Source: Levilactobacillus zymae (lineage in GTDB: Bacteria > Bacillota > Bacilli > Lactobacillales > Lactobacillaceae). From it: a DNA stretch of 64,000 nucleotides. Below the pieces are notes generated by a model. That model searched no databases. It was not told where the DNA came from and was given only the letters and a program-made list of their open reading frames with translations. Where the stretch lies: positions 2,232,001 to 2,296,000 of the forward strand of contig NZ_JAVLAS010000001.1 in assembly GCF_032190635.1 (NCBI RefSeq). The letters are read 5' to 3'. Both the position numbers and the translations under genes were made by a program. Position 1 is the stretch's first letter; every line of letters begins with the position of its first letter. Below are positions 40,482 through 49,498 of this stretch, one piece after another.

Positions 40482-41687
40482 CTAGTCTTCGGCCAGAACA
40501 CCTTTTTTATAAACTTGTTTATCAGGCTGTTGGACCGCGTGGATGTCAGTCAACGGATCGGCGTCTAGGACCACCAAATCCGCCACTTTTCCCACCGCTA
40601 ACGTGCCGTAACGGTCATCGATCTGCATGAGCTTTGCGGCGTTTTGGGTCGCCCCCAATAAGGCCTGGTACGGCGTAAGCCCCATTTCCGTCATCAAAAC
40701 GATTTCGTCCGTGGTCCCGGTGGTGAAGCCGTTGAACGGCGTCCCGGCATCGGTCCCCACGGCGTAATTAATACCCGAATTCAGGGCGATGCGCATGTTC
40801 TTGTAGAAGATTTCCTTAACGCCGGCGTTCTTGCGGTAGACGTAATCCGGCACGATGCCTTTGCCGTAACGGTCGATCTTATCGCAGGGACTGAGCGTAG
40901 GTACCAGGTAGGTCCCCTGATCCTTCATCAATTGAATCTGGTCGGCGTCGATGTAGATGCCGTGTTCGATGGAATCCACCCCGGCTTCAAGCGATAACTG
41001 AATTCCCCGGTTGCCTTGGGCGTGTGAGGCCACCGTCATGTGCTTACTATGGGCTTCTTGGACGGCCACGCGAATTTCTTCTTCGGTCAGTTCCGTGTCG
41101 TCGACCTCGTCGTCAGCGGACATCACGCCCCCGGTCGCCATGACCTTGATGTTGCCGGCCCCCAGCTTGAAGTTTTCCCGGACGGCCCGACGCACGTCAC
41201 TGGCGGAATTCACCAGGTGGCCCAGATTGCTTTCGCCGTTGAGTCCCTGGGGTTCGTCCCCGTGACCACCGATAATGGAAATCGGGCGCCCAGAACCGTC
41301 AATTTCGGTCCCTCCCAGTTCGCCAGCCTTTTGCAGGCGCGATAACTTGATGTCCACGCCAAACGCACACCCGCAGTCCCGGATGTAGGTCACGCCGTCG
41401 TGCAATAACGCCTTTAAATTCTTTAACGCCCGGTAGGTCACTTCCGTTTCGGACAAGTGGTCGCCGGGTTGATCCGCCGGCCCGCTCATGATGTGCGTAT
41501 GGACGTTCATCAGGCCGGGAATCACGACCTTGCCCTGTAAATCAATCGTTTCCCCCGCCACGGTTGCCGGAACTCCCGTGCCGAGGGCCGTAATGACGCC
41601 GTGGTCATCTACGGTCAGGTAAGTATCGGGTTGCAAGTGGTCGTCAACGCCATTAAAGAGCTGGGCGTGTAAAAAAGTTTTCGTCAT
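40482..41687 (-). CDS. Amidohydrolase family protein (imidazolonepropionase/prolidase-like)
   Basis: The ATG at 41687 follows GGGAGA, giving 401 residues. Metal ligands are visible: GLMNVHTHIMSG (HxH), the Lys in NIKVMATGGVMS, VASHAQGNRGI (His), SIEHGIYID (His) and VGTDAGTPFNG (Asp). The group includes Xaa-Pro and acyl-peptide hydrolysing members; the substrate here is unknown. A second, unrelated amidohydrolase in the window is codA. It is monocistronic, minus strand. Confidence 0.85.
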   Translation of the reverse strand: MTKTFLHAQLFNGVDDHLQPDTYLTVDDHGVITALGTGVPATVAGETIDLQGKVVIPGLMNVHTHIMSGPADQPGDHLSETEVTYRALKNLKALLHDGVTYIRDCGCAFGVDIKLSRLQKAGELGGTEIDGSGRPISIIGGHGDEPQGLNGESNLGHLVNSASDVRRAVRENFKLGAGNIKVMATGGVMSADDEVDDTELTEEEIRVAVQEAHSKHMTVASHAQGNRGIQLSLEAGVDSIEHGIYIDADQIQLMKDQGTYLVPTLSPCDKIDRYGKGIVPDYVYRKNAGVKEIFYKNMRIALNSGINYAVGTDAGTPFNGFTTGTTDEIVLMTEMGLTPYQALLGATQNAAKLMQIDDRYGTLAVGKVADLVVLDADPLTDIHAVQQPDKQVYKKGVLAED

Positions 41688-41858
41688 GGACAAGTCTCCC
41701 TTGAATGCAGTGATTAGTCAAATTCTAAGAGAACTTCTCATAATTGTCAATTGTGTTTCAGCAGCATCAGCATAGACACACCTAACTATTATTGGTATTG
41801 CAACATTACTGTCTAAGTTTACCTAGACTCATTATTTTTTAATGTTGACCAAACAACG

Positions 41859-41893
41859 AAAAAAGGCCACCATCCGAAGATGGTGACCTTTTT
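41859..41893 (-). terminator. Terminator after the cold-shock gene
   Basis: AAAAAGGTCACCATC and GATGGTGGCCTTTTTT form the stem and T run on the minus strand. Confidence 0.9.
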
Positions 41894-41912
41894 GGCTATA
41901 GGCTAATGTAAA

Positions 41913-42116
41913 TTAGTCAACAACCGTAACGTTAGCAGCTTGTGGGCCACGATCGCCTTGTTCTACGTCAAGGGATACGTGTTGGCCTTCTTCAAGAGTC
42001 TTGAAGCCTTCACTGTTGATAGCAGAGAAGTGAACGAAAACGTCAGAGCCGTTTTCCAAAGTGATGAAGCCGTAACCTTTATCAGCGTTGAACCATTTAA
42101 CAGTACCTTGTTCCAT
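41913..42116 (-). CDS. csp: Cold-shock protein (CspA family)
   Basis: A 67-residue OB-fold protein with both RNA-binding motifs, KGYGFITL (RNP1) and VFVHFSAI (RNP2), starting [14 protein letters not shown]. It is an RNA chaperone in the cytosol. GGAGG lies 10 bases before the ATG. The 5' leader is at least 100 bases and contains AGGCTCGACG... and AAGAATGG tracts, as expected for a post-transcriptionally controlled csp mRNA. Confidence 0.95.
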   Translation of the reverse strand: MEQGTVKWFNADKGYGFITLENGSDVFVHFSAINSEGFKTLEEGQHVSLDVEQGDRGPQAANVTVVD

Positions 42117-42307
42117 AAGAATGAAACCTCCGTGCGCATAGCGCAATAATATTTGCATTTGAAAGCTGGGGTAAAAAGGAGCCATTCTTAAAGAACGTCG
42201 AGCCTTTAAAACTTCCGAACCATAAATACATTAACCATAGGATAACAGGTATTGCCCAGAATAGCAAATGAGAAATCCTAAATATTTGCTGAAATCGCGA
42301 TTAATTC

Positions 42308-42913
42308 CTATAATCGGTCCGTTAACCATTGATAAGCCGCCAATACTTCTTGGGGCGTCAACTGGTGAGTGCCCCCGGTCACGTCGACCGTGGCGCTCAT
42401 CCCCAAGTCCCGACAGGCCCCCGCAATTTTTTGCACGGTCGCTGGGCTGACTAGCGGATCTCGCTGACCCGCCGATAGCCAGATTTCCCGTTGCGGATCC
42501 GCGAGCGGTTGCGCGACGGTCAACCACAGTGGGTGGAACAACAAGGCTAACCGCCCGGGTAGCAGCCCCCGCCGCACACCGTAGGCCCCTAACGCCGCGC
42601 CATTGGAGTACCCAACCGTCACCAACCGCGTCACGTCCCAGTGATGCTCCCGGCACACGAGTTGGGCCTGGGCAACCACCCAACGCAATTCCCGGTCCAC
42701 CTGAGCCGGCTGGGCCGGGGTACTCGCCGTTTGCGTGTAGTACTGTCGCTGGGCCCCCACTCCCTGCCGACCGGCAATTGTGAGTAAGGGGCTCTGCGGG
42801 GCCAAACGACGGCCAAATTCTAAGATTTCGCGATTCGTCCCCCCCGTTCCCTGGAGTAGCAAGACCGGGGGTGCCGTATTGGCCCCCGGCATGGTTTCAA
42901 TTAACTCACTCAT
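42308..42913 (-). CDS. Alpha/beta hydrolase (carboxylesterase/phospholipase family)
   Basis: The ATG at 42913 follows GGGGGG, giving 201 residues. The nucleophile elbow is VGYSNGAA (Ser), the acid is in SAGQRDPLVSP (Asp) and the base in GGTHQLTP (His), in the usual order. The oxyanion region is LLLQGTGGTNRE. It is a soluble esterase of the YpfH/YtpA type. It ends a short minus-strand run with the gene at 42930 and mutY. Confidence 0.85.
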   Translation of the reverse strand: MSELIETMPGANTAPPVLLLQGTGGTNREILEFGRRLAPQSPLLTIAGRQGVGAQRQYYTQTASTPAQPAQVDRELRWVVAQAQLVCREHHWDVTRLVTVGYSNGAALGAYGVRRGLLPGRLALLFHPLWLTVAQPLADPQREIWLSAGQRDPLVSPATVQKIAGACRDLGMSATVDVTGGTHQLTPQEVLAAYQWLTDRL

Positions 42914-42929
42914 CAGCGATCCCCCCAGC

Positions 42930-43250
42930 CTAACGGTGAACCACAATTTCAATCGTATCCTTTTGGGGAGCGACGTTTAGTCCGAAGCAGGGCTCATTCA
43001 AAATCTTGCCGTACTCTTCCAACACGTCGGCGGGAAGCGGCGTGTGTTCACGCAACTTGGCAATTAAGTCCGCCGCTGTGTCTAGCTCCGCCAAGTTTAC
43101 AAATAATAACGCATCATTAATTAAATCATGAACGAGATCGCTCAGTAATCCGTTGGGTTTCCCCGCCGCATCGGTCACAATCACTTGGGAACTCGCCATG
43201 GGTCGGTGGTTCACAGAAACGAATTTTAAAATCGTAAAAATGGTTGGCAT
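42930..43250 (-). CDS. Hypothetical 106-residue protein between mutY and the esterase
   Basis: The protein is not recognised. It is soluble, with a beta-rich start (TIFTILKFVSV), a central helix (LLSDLVHDLINDALLFVNLAELD) and an end in KDTIEIVVHR. GGGGGAA precedes the ATG. Its start is 13 bases from the mutY stop, so it belongs to the same transcript. Confidence 0.65.
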   Translation of the reverse strand: MPTIFTILKFVSVNHRPMASSQVIVTDAAGKPNGLLSDLVHDLINDALLFVNLAELDTAADLIAKLREHTPLPADVLEEYGKILNEPCFGLNVAPQKDTIEIVVHR

Positions 43251-43263
43251 TAGTAAATTCCCC

Positions 43264-44394
43264 CTATTCGTTAACCGCCGAACGAGCCTTCGCCCAACGA
43301 CGCATCATCTTTTCTTGAACCTTCGGTAGTGGCAACGCACTCACCCGCTCACGTGGCACCCACTCGCCCGGAAAATAGGTCAGGTCTAAGGCGCTGGGCA
43401 CCTGCGCTACCAATAACTTCACCTGCCAGCGTTGATGCGTGTAGGTCTGGCTAACGGGCTGACCGCCTAATGACTGAAAGGTCACCGGCAAGTGGTAGTC
43501 GCGCGCCCACTGCTGCTCTAGTGCCGCAATATCGGCGGCTAACGTGGTAGGTTCTGGGGCATCGTCGGGGTGCAGCTCCGCCTTGGTTACCAGTGGGTAG
43601 GTCCAGTAGCCGGTCAACATTTGTTGACTAGTTCGCTGGACCATCAATTCTCCCGTTGGTGACTGGACCAATAACCCATAATAGGGAATCAGCCGGGGGC
43701 GCGGCTTCTTGGTTTTGACCGGAAACTCGAGGACCCGGTTATCACGATACGACGCATCGAATTCTCGGACCGGCGAATGCGCCGGATCGGAGTTTTTCGC
43801 CGTCATGTAGCTGGAGCCCAAGTCCATAATGGCCTGATTGAAGTCCCCCGGTCGTTGCGGATCCACGATTGGCTGAATTGCGTCGAAAAAGATCTGTCGC
43901 GTCTTCGGTTGGGCAATATCCTCATCAATCAGTAGCAGCCGGGCAAACACCCGAAACGCGTTGCCATCGACGGCGGGCACCACCTCTTTAAAGGCAATAC
44001 TGGCAATCGCACAGGCCGTATAGGGACCGATGCCGACCAAATCCTGTAAGGCCGCCGCAGTCCGGGGCCACTGACCGTGATAGTCGGTAACCAGTTGCTG
44101 AGCCGCTCGTTGTAGGTTACGGGCTCGAGAATAGTAGCCTAGCCCCTGCCAAGCCTTCAACAGGTCCGGTTCGGCGGCTTGGGCGAGCGCTTCTACCGTC
44201 GGAAAAGCCCTCATAAAGCGTTGGTAGTACGGAATTACCGTCTGCACTTGTGTTTGCTGGAGCATGATCTCACTAACCCAGACATGGTAGGGTTCCTGAT
44301 CATGCCGCCAGGGTAAGTCGCGGCCCTCCCGGTCGTACCAGGCCAGCAACGTGTGCCGAAAATCGGCGATCGTCGTGGTTGACCATTTTTCCAT
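43264..44394 (-). CDS. mutY: A/G-specific adenine glycosylase lacking the 4Fe-4S cluster cysteines
   Basis: The ATG at 44394 follows GGAGGG, giving 376 residues. Catalytic Glu42 is in VSEIMLQQTQ and Asp143 in PAVDGNAFRV; the helix-hairpin-helix is LQDLVGIGPYTACAIA. A C-terminal NUDIX-like 8-oxoG recognition domain begins near YYGLLVQ. Aligned to the E. coli enzyme, all four cluster cysteines are replaced (Met197, Pro204, Ser207, Asp213). Clusterless MutY proteins are, to my knowledge, known in some lactic acid bacteria, so this is likely functional. It removes A mispaired with 8-oxoG. Confidence 0.93.
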   Translation of the reverse strand: MEKWSTTTIADFRHTLLAWYDREGRDLPWRHDQEPYHVWVSEIMLQQTQVQTVIPYYQRFMRAFPTVEALAQAAEPDLLKAWQGLGYYSRARNLQRAAQQLVTDYHGQWPRTAAALQDLVGIGPYTACAIASIAFKEVVPAVDGNAFRVFARLLLIDEDIAQPKTRQIFFDAIQPIVDPQRPGDFNQAIMDLGSSYMTAKNSDPAHSPVREFDASYRDNRVLEFPVKTKKPRPRLIPYYGLLVQSPTGELMVQRTSQQMLTGYWTYPLVTKAELHPDDAPEPTTLAADIAALEQQWARDYHLPVTFQSLGGQPVSQTYTHQRWQVKLLVAQVPSALDLTYFPGEWVPRERVSALPLPKVQEKMMRRWAKARSAVNE

Positions 44395-44577
44395 GAGCAT
44401 CCCTCCAATAACTATTCAATCCGTTAAACGCCAAGGCTGAGTGTTGCCGTTCCAACCCACTTTTGATTCGTCTCAACATACGGCGTTTTTAAGGACGAAT
44501 CCCGTCCAACGGATAACTATTTTCTTAATTTTAGCGAATTCCCCGGCCCATCACAAGTCGCGGCCCTCAACTAGGGC

Positions 44578-44606
44578 TTGACGCCACTATGCTGCTCCCC
44601 TATTAT
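44578..44606 (+). promoter_or_regulatory. Promoter of the first oppA
   Basis: TTGACG and TATTAT are separated by 17 bases, about 40 bases before the TTG start. Confidence 0.75.
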
Positions 44607-44645
44607 CAAACAGGAAGCTGTCTATAGATATCGGAGGGGTCAACA

Positions 44646-46292
44646 TTGAAACGCTGGATTATCCCAATTTTAATCATCCTGCTTGGCGGATTAACGGGCT
44701 GCACGCAAAGTACCACCGTTAACTCGACCAGTGATAGTAAGGGCGTCATGGCTAAGCGGCAAACGCTTGATTTAGCCACGGAGACCCCCCTCACCACCCT
44801 GGACACCGACAAAATGGCTCAATTTGGCCGCCTGAACAACACGATTGAGGGCCTCTATCAAACCAACCGTGACGGTCAGGCCCAACTCGCCCTCGCCCGC
44901 CGCGTCAAGGTCAATGCCGCTAAAACAACTTATACATTCACGCTGTGGAAGGACTCTTATTGGAGTAATGGCGACCTAATTACCGCACAAAACTTTGTCT
45001 ATGCTTGGCGCCGGGCCCTCAACCCACGAACCAAGGCCCCCGATGCCGACCTCTTTCGCGGTATTAAGAATGCGCGACAAATTCTGGCCGGTCAACTTCC
45101 CGCTAATCAGCTAGGAGTCCGAGCACAAGGTCGCTTCAAGCTGATCGTACAGCTTGACCATCCCATGGCTGAACTTCCCCAACGCCTAGCGTACCCCCTC
45201 TTTGGTCCTCAGAATCAACGCATCGCTAAAAAATTCGGTAAGAAGTACGCTACCAAGCCCGAATATCAGGTCTACGCGGGACCTTTCATGGTCAGCAGCC
45301 ACGGCGATACCCGTCAACATTGGCACATGGTCCCGAATCCTCATTACTGGGACCGCCAACACGTCTATCTCACCCGCATCAACGTCAACGTCTACCACAG
45401 TCAGGCCCGGGCCTGGCGTGATTACCAGTCCGGTAAACTCGATGAAGTCCGGTTGCTGACCAAGACCAACATCAAGGCTTACGAGCACAAGGACTCCTAC
45501 ACCGCGCGCCCGTACTCTCGAATGATTCTCCTGACCTATCGCCGGAATGGCGCCAATGCCAAAATCAATCAACTCCTCACGCAAAGCCGGGCCCGACTAG
45601 CCATTTCCCACGCCATCAACCGCAAACAGTTGGGCCAGGCCACCTACGGCAGTGCGTCTCTCCCCGCCCAAGGCATTGTCCCGGCTGGGCTGTCGCGCGG
45701 CGTCCGGGGAACCGCCGACTTTGCGGCTAGCCAGCCCCACCAAGCCACCTTGAAATACCAACCTAAGTTAGCCCAGCGCGACTGGCAGGCCGCACTCAAG
45801 CAAGCGGGCCTGACGCACGTGACCCTTTCGTTAAGCTACTTAGATGCCATTAATAGTCACAGTCTCGCCAAACACTTAAAACAGCAACTCACAAAGATTC
45901 TCCCCGGCCTGACCATCAAGTTGAAGAGCCGGGAGTGGGGATTCCACTCGGCTCCCCTGACTGGCGATCTGAATCTGGCAACGCAACGCGCCCAATACGC
46001 CGACCCGCTGTCGATGCTCTCGCTGTACACCTCCACCAGCACCGCTAACACGGGACACTGGCAAAACTTCGATTACGATGACTTGGTCGCTCAGGCCAGC
46101 AACGCCCCCTCCTTTAACAATCGCCGCTGGAAAACGCTGTTAAAAGCGGACGGTATCCTGATGCAACACCAGGGGGTCACCCCGCTGTTCCAGCCGGCCA
46201 GCACCTATTTAATCAACCCGCACCTCAACGGTGTCCAATTCAACACCGTCGGCACCCAATCGAACTTTAAGGAAGCCTATTTCGTCAAGTAA
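44646..46292 (+). CDS. oppA: Peptide-binding lipoprotein (OppA family), orphan 1
   Basis: A TTG start follows GGAGGGG. The 548-residue protein has a lipoprotein signal peptide with lipobox LTGC (Cys19), then the SBP family 5 pattern: DLATETPLTTLD, YTFTLWKDSYWSNGDLITAQNFVYAWRRALNP and YAGPFMVSS. It captures oligopeptides outside the membrane for an Opp permease, none of which is encoded nearby. It is closely similar to the protein at 57907-59547, but lacks that gene's leader peptide and attenuator. Confidence 0.92.
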   Translation: MKRWIIPILIILLGGLTGCTQSTTVNSTSDSKGVMAKRQTLDLATETPLTTLDTDKMAQFGRLNNTIEGLYQTNRDGQAQLALARRVKVNAAKTTYTFTLWKDSYWSNGDLITAQNFVYAWRRALNPRTKAPDADLFRGIKNARQILAGQLPANQLGVRAQGRFKLIVQLDHPMAELPQRLAYPLFGPQNQRIAKKFGKKYATKPEYQVYAGPFMVSSHGDTRQHWHMVPNPHYWDRQHVYLTRINVNVYHSQARAWRDYQSGKLDEVRLLTKTNIKAYEHKDSYTARPYSRMILLTYRRNGANAKINQLLTQSRARLAISHAINRKQLGQATYGSASLPAQGIVPAGLSRGVRGTADFAASQPHQATLKYQPKLAQRDWQAALKQAGLTHVTLSLSYLDAINSHSLAKHLKQQLTKILPGLTIKLKSREWGFHSAPLTGDLNLATQRAQYADPLSMLSLYTSTSTANTGHWQNFDYDDLVAQASNAPSFNNRRWKTLLKADGILMQHQGVTPLFQPASTYLINPHLNGVQFNTVGTQSNFKEAYFVK

Positions 46293-46319
46293 CGGGTACT
46301 TAGAACCACTGAGCGCAAC

Positions 46320-46373
46320 TAAAAACGAGCCCCCGCAGGACGGTCATCCCATTCTGCGAGGACTCGTTTTTAA
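46320..46373. terminator. Bidirectional terminator
   Basis: AAAAACGAG-CGCAG and CTGCG-CTCGTTTTT arms lie between the convergent oppA and the 106-residue gene. Confidence 0.85.
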
Positions 46374-46390
46374 TTGGGGACAGTCACGAT

Positions 46391-46711
46391 TCACGATTGC
46401 GGCAACCGCGACTGGGCCACCCGTAACACGGTCTCATCAATAAATTCACTGGTCAGGCGTTGCATCGGCGTGTACCCGTGTCGATCCTTGTAGGCGACCG
46501 GGTAAGCGGCTACTACCGCTACCTTCAGGTTGTTCTCGGTCAAAAAGATCTGCCCGGCGCCCCGGTACTTGCCCTCACTGTGCCGCCCGGTCCGCCAGGA
46601 ATGCAGCTTAAAATCACCGTCCGGTTCCCGCTTGATCCGATAGTGTCCCGAAGCATCGGCTTCCACCGGTACTCCCAGGTACTGATTTACTTCATACTTT
46701 GCTTTCGCCAC
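46391..46711 (-). CDS. Hypothetical 106-residue protein after lplA
   Basis: A GTG start at 46711 follows AGGAGG located inside the end of lplA, and lies 3 bases after that gene's stop, so the two are translationally linked. The product is soluble and not recognised (YEVNQYLGVPVEADASGHYRIKREPDGDFKLHSW; then YRGAGQIFLTENNLKVAVVAAYPV). A link with lipoate metabolism is only suggested by position. Confidence 0.65.
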   Translation of the reverse strand: MAKAKYEVNQYLGVPVEADASGHYRIKREPDGDFKLHSWRTGRHSEGKYRGAGQIFLTENNLKVAVVAAYPVAYKDRHGYTPMQRLTSEFIDETVLRVAQSRLPQS

Positions 46712-46714
46712 GCC

Positions 46715-47749
46715 CTAGGCCTCCTTGGTTAGTGTCGTCATTAATGGTGTCACGGCCGCCTGCCCCAGCACCGCCGTAACGGCTGGTTGGGTCAATACCG
46801 CGGTCACGGCTGCCGGTGTCGTGGCGACCCCGACTAACTGGTCAGCAATCGCTGCCAACTGTGAGGGCGTGCCCACCGTTCCGAAGAGGGCAACCCGGCG
46901 TAACGTTCCCCGTTGGTCGGTGAAGTTCACGTGTAAATCGCCGGTAGGCAGCGTTAATCGCTGATACTGGCGAAATCCCGGATTGGCCCCGTAATTCCAG
47001 GCATCCGTACGGTATTTCTCGGCCAGGCGTTGATCAATCACGGCCCAATCCTGCTGGGTCAAGTGGTAGGTGTCGATTTGGTCCAACCGTTTAACGTTAA
47101 ACACGTGGCACAATAGCGCTTCCCGGAAAGCCTGAATATCAAGGTTTTGATACTCCGGCGCTAGATACTGCCGCAGATTGGTGATGGGCACTCGGTTAGA
47201 GGCGACCCCCCGGTGCGACCGGTCACCGGCCGGTAATAGTGCCGCGTGCGCCGCATCGACGTTCAGATCGTACATGATCGTGCCCCCCGCCGCGTAACCG
47301 TCCCCGTTTTTAAACATGGTCATCCCCGAGAACTTCTTGCCAGCCACCGTTAAGGCACTCTTCTGACTGATAGCTAGGTCCGTCACACCCATGGCTTTCA
47401 AGGCCTGCAGGATTGGTTGGGCAAAGACCGTGTAGTCGCCAAATTTCGAGCCATCTTGCGGATCACCATTCACGATGTGCTCAAAAATCAAGTTACGTTC
47501 ATCGTGGTACACGGCACCGCCCCCAGAAGTCCGTCGTACCAACTGAACCTGGTGGTCGGCGAGATATTGAAAGTCCACCTCGGCCGCGACCGTTTGGTTA
47601 ATCCCCACGATCACCGCCGGCTGGTTGACGTACATCATCAGCCCGTGACCGGGTAACTTCAAATCGTTGACCAGATAATTATCAATGGATTGATTTACAA
47701 TGGCATCGGTGACCACTTGGCCCTGACGCGACGTATCGATCAAAAACAT
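46715..47749 (-). CDS. lplA: Lipoate-protein ligase
   Basis: The ATG at 47749 is preceded by GAAGGGAG, giving 344 residues. The family motif RRTSGGGAVYHDERNLIFEH and the lipoyl-AMP lysine region SALTVAGKKFSGMT are present, with a C-terminal accessory domain (about 250-344). It activates lipoate with ATP and attaches it to a lipoyl-domain lysine. The divergent neighbour at 47923 encodes a GcvH-like acceptor, a probable substrate; pyruvate dehydrogenase E2 is another. Confidence 0.92.
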   Translation of the reverse strand: MFLIDTSRQGQVVTDAIVNQSIDNYLVNDLKLPGHGLMMYVNQPAVIVGINQTVAAEVDFQYLADHQVQLVRRTSGGGAVYHDERNLIFEHIVNGDPQDGSKFGDYTVFAQPILQALKAMGVTDLAISQKSALTVAGKKFSGMTMFKNGDGYAAGGTIMYDLNVDAAHAALLPAGDRSHRGVASNRVPITNLRQYLAPEYQNLDIQAFREALLCHVFNVKRLDQIDTYHLTQQDWAVIDQRLAEKYRTDAWNYGANPGFRQYQRLTLPTGDLHVNFTDQRGTLRRVALFGTVGTPSQLAAIADQLVGVATTPAAVTAVLTQPAVTAVLGQAAVTPLMTTLTKEA

Positions 47750-47922
47750 CCTTGGGCAGCTCCCTTCGTGCCTTTTCACAAGGCAGCGCTTAATTTAATC
47801 TCAGTTTAGCATAAGCACCGACCCCCAACAACTCCCCTGGCACTTAGAAAGGTCGATGGTTGTCAGCGGTTCCATAAATCCGTATACTAGAGCTAAATTC
47901 ACAAACCGAGAGGAAGATAACA

Positions 47923-48306
47923 ATGACCGAACCGAACCGTTCCATCTGGCAACGTCTCAAAAAGTGGTGGCAGCACCGTACCACAACCGCCACCCCCGCC
48001 ATGACCATTAAGGATGGCGTTTGGATCGAACAGCGGGGCCACGGACACTATCGCTTAGGCCTAGCGAGCGACGCTTTAGAACAAATTGGTGACATTAGCT
48101 TTGCGGACCTGCCCATCATGGTCGACGATGATCTGTTAGCCAACGACGACATCTTAGAAGTCGAAAGTGATAAGGCGGTTGAGAACTTTAAGACCCCTTA
48201 CGCCGGCACCGTCACTCGCGTCAACGAGGCCTTGGTCGCCGATCCCAACGCCATCAGCCCTAAACACCAGGCAGACAACTGGATCTTAGATTTACAGGTC
48301 GCCTGA
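47923..48306 (+). CDS. gcvH: GcvH-like lipoyl carrier protein
   Basis: The 127-residue protein has the H-protein fold and the lipoylation motif LEVESDKAVENF with Lys84, followed by YAGTVTRVNEAL and SPKHQADNWILDL. A basic N-terminal stretch (RLKKWWQHR) precedes the domain. GAGGAAG precedes the ATG. No glycine-cleavage P, T or L gene is near, so a role outside glycine cleavage is likely: as a lipoyl relay or storage protein, or the substrate of an ADP-ribosylation switch as reported for GcvH-L in other Firmicutes. Confidence 0.88.
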   Translation: MTEPNRSIWQRLKKWWQHRTTTATPAMTIKDGVWIEQRGHGHYRLGLASDALEQIGDISFADLPIMVDDDLLANDDILEVESDKAVENFKTPYAGTVTRVNEALVADPNAISPKHQADNWILDLQVA

Positions 48307-48439
48307 CCAAGCTCACCAGAAACTAGATAAATTAGTTTCCATTTTGGCGAAAATGAACTAATATGAGAACTGAAGCCGGTGGTACCCATGCCAATCAACT
48401 GAGCTACACTGACCCAATTTTTAATTGGAGGTAATGGTT

Positions 48440-48655
48440 ATGGCTGTTGTATTTAAGACCGCTTTATTGGATGAAAAGATGGACGAAGTTTTTGACTGGT
48501 CCAAGGATTCTATTCCTGTTCGTGACGCCCTTTGGGATCACTTCATGGAATCCAATGGTCACAACACCGATGAAACTGAAGCTTCGATGCAGAAGATCGA
48601 TGCCAAGTCTGACGCTGACGTCAAGGCTTACGTCGAAGAAAATCTGAAGAAGTAA
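48440..48655 (+). CDS. Small acidic 71-residue protein
   Basis: The ATG at 48440 is about 10 bases after GGAGG; two earlier in-frame ATGs overlap the ribosome binding site. The product is acidic and helical (LDEKMDEVFDWSKDSIPVRDALWDHFMES, then DADVKAYVEENLKK). It is not recognised. The ribosome binding site partly pairs in a small CCAAT/ATTGG hairpin. Strong codon use and two following terminators suggest high expression. Confidence 0.7.
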   Translation: MAVVFKTALLDEKMDEVFDWSKDSIPVRDALWDHFMESNGHNTDETEASMQKIDAKSDADVKAYVEENLKK

Positions 48656-48667
48656 CCGGCTCACTTA

Positions 48668-48704
48668 AAAATAACGTCGTCCTTACGGGGGACGTTATTT
48701 TTTT
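48668..48704 (+). terminator. Terminator 1 after the 71-residue gene
   Basis: AAATAACGTC and GACGTTATTT pair around CC/GG, followed by T residues. Confidence 0.88.
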
Positions 48705-48720
48705 ATCGTCAACTAAAATT

Positions 48721-48775
48721 AAAAACAACGCGTCAACTGGAATTTCCCCGGTCCAGCTGACGCGTTATTTTTTTG
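48721..48775. terminator. Terminator 2, bidirectional
   Basis: AACGCGTCAACTGG and CCAGCTGACGCGTT pair, with T runs on either strand. It faces the PAP2 gene end. Confidence 0.85.
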
Positions 48776-48814
48776 TTGACGGACTAAATCAACGCCCGCC
48801 AAGCAACCTTAAGT

Positions 48815-49486
48815 TTAATGTCCCCTACTCCGTTGACCATCATGTCGTCCTAAATAACGGTAGCGCCATAAAACCAAGAATGGCCATCCCACTTGCCATT
48901 GCAGCCACCAACCGGTTGCCAGCAAGAGACTGGCGACCGTATCGCTGGGATAATGGGCCCGTAAGACTAATCGCGAGATCAGAATCAGTAGCACCCCCAA
49001 GCCCACTAATCCCGTTAAACTCCCGCGCAGCCGGCCCGCAGCCAGTTGGTGCCGTAAGACTTGCCACAGCACCAAGGCCAATAGCATGGCGCTAAAGACG
49101 TGTCCACTGGGAAAGCTGTAACCACCATCCGCCAGCACCGGCAGGGTGGGCCGAGGACGCACCATCAGCTGTTTGACCAGCCAAGCCACCACATCCCCAC
49201 TCAGTAAGACGCTGCCCCAAAACCACGCGTGGTGCCGGTCACCATGCCACCACGCACTGGCGGCGATCCCCATGATCAGCGTCCCGGTGATAACCGGACT
49301 ACCCAGCGTTGAAATGGCGTGAAACCACTTGGTCCCCCCGGGCGCCAGGTGCGCCGTGACGGCGGCCAATCCCCATTGGTCGCCGGCCGTCAGTAACGCG
49401 AACCGAAACTTGGCCAGTAACGCTAAAATCCCCAATAAGCCAAAACAACTTAACGCTAATTCTTCACGTTCTCGTCGCCACACCAT
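48815..49486 (-). CDS. PAP2-family membrane phosphatase
   Basis: The 223-residue integral membrane protein has five to six hydrophobic segments and the three PAP2 motifs: KQLMVRPRPTLP, YSFPSGHVFSAM and SRLVLRAHYPSDTVASLLLA, with the catalytic His residues in the second and third. It probably dephosphorylates undecaprenyl-pyrophosphate or phosphatidate at the membrane. GGGGGCGG precedes the start, 13 bases after a tiny upstream frame. Confidence 0.9.
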   Translation of the reverse strand: MVWRREREELALSCFGLLGILALLAKFRFALLTAGDQWGLAAVTAHLAPGGTKWFHAISTLGSPVITGTLIMGIAASAWWHGDRHHAWFWGSVLLSGDVVAWLVKQLMVRPRPTLPVLADGGYSFPSGHVFSAMLLALVLWQVLRHQLAAGRLRGSLTGLVGLGVLLILISRLVLRAHYPSDTVASLLLATGWWLQWQVGWPFLVLWRYRYLGRHDGQRSRGH

Positions 49487-49498
49487 CGTGGCCGCCCC

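Noticed and set aside
42231..42783. Long open frames antisense or out of frame within the esterase gene
   Set aside because: They share the high-G+C codon shadow of the real gene, lack ribosome binding sites and have unnatural Arg/Pro/Gly-rich composition.
48383..48417. tRNA-like D-arm (GTAGCTCAGTTGATTGG on the minus strand)
   Set aside because: No matching acceptor, anticodon or T-arm can be built around it; probably chance or a very old remnant.
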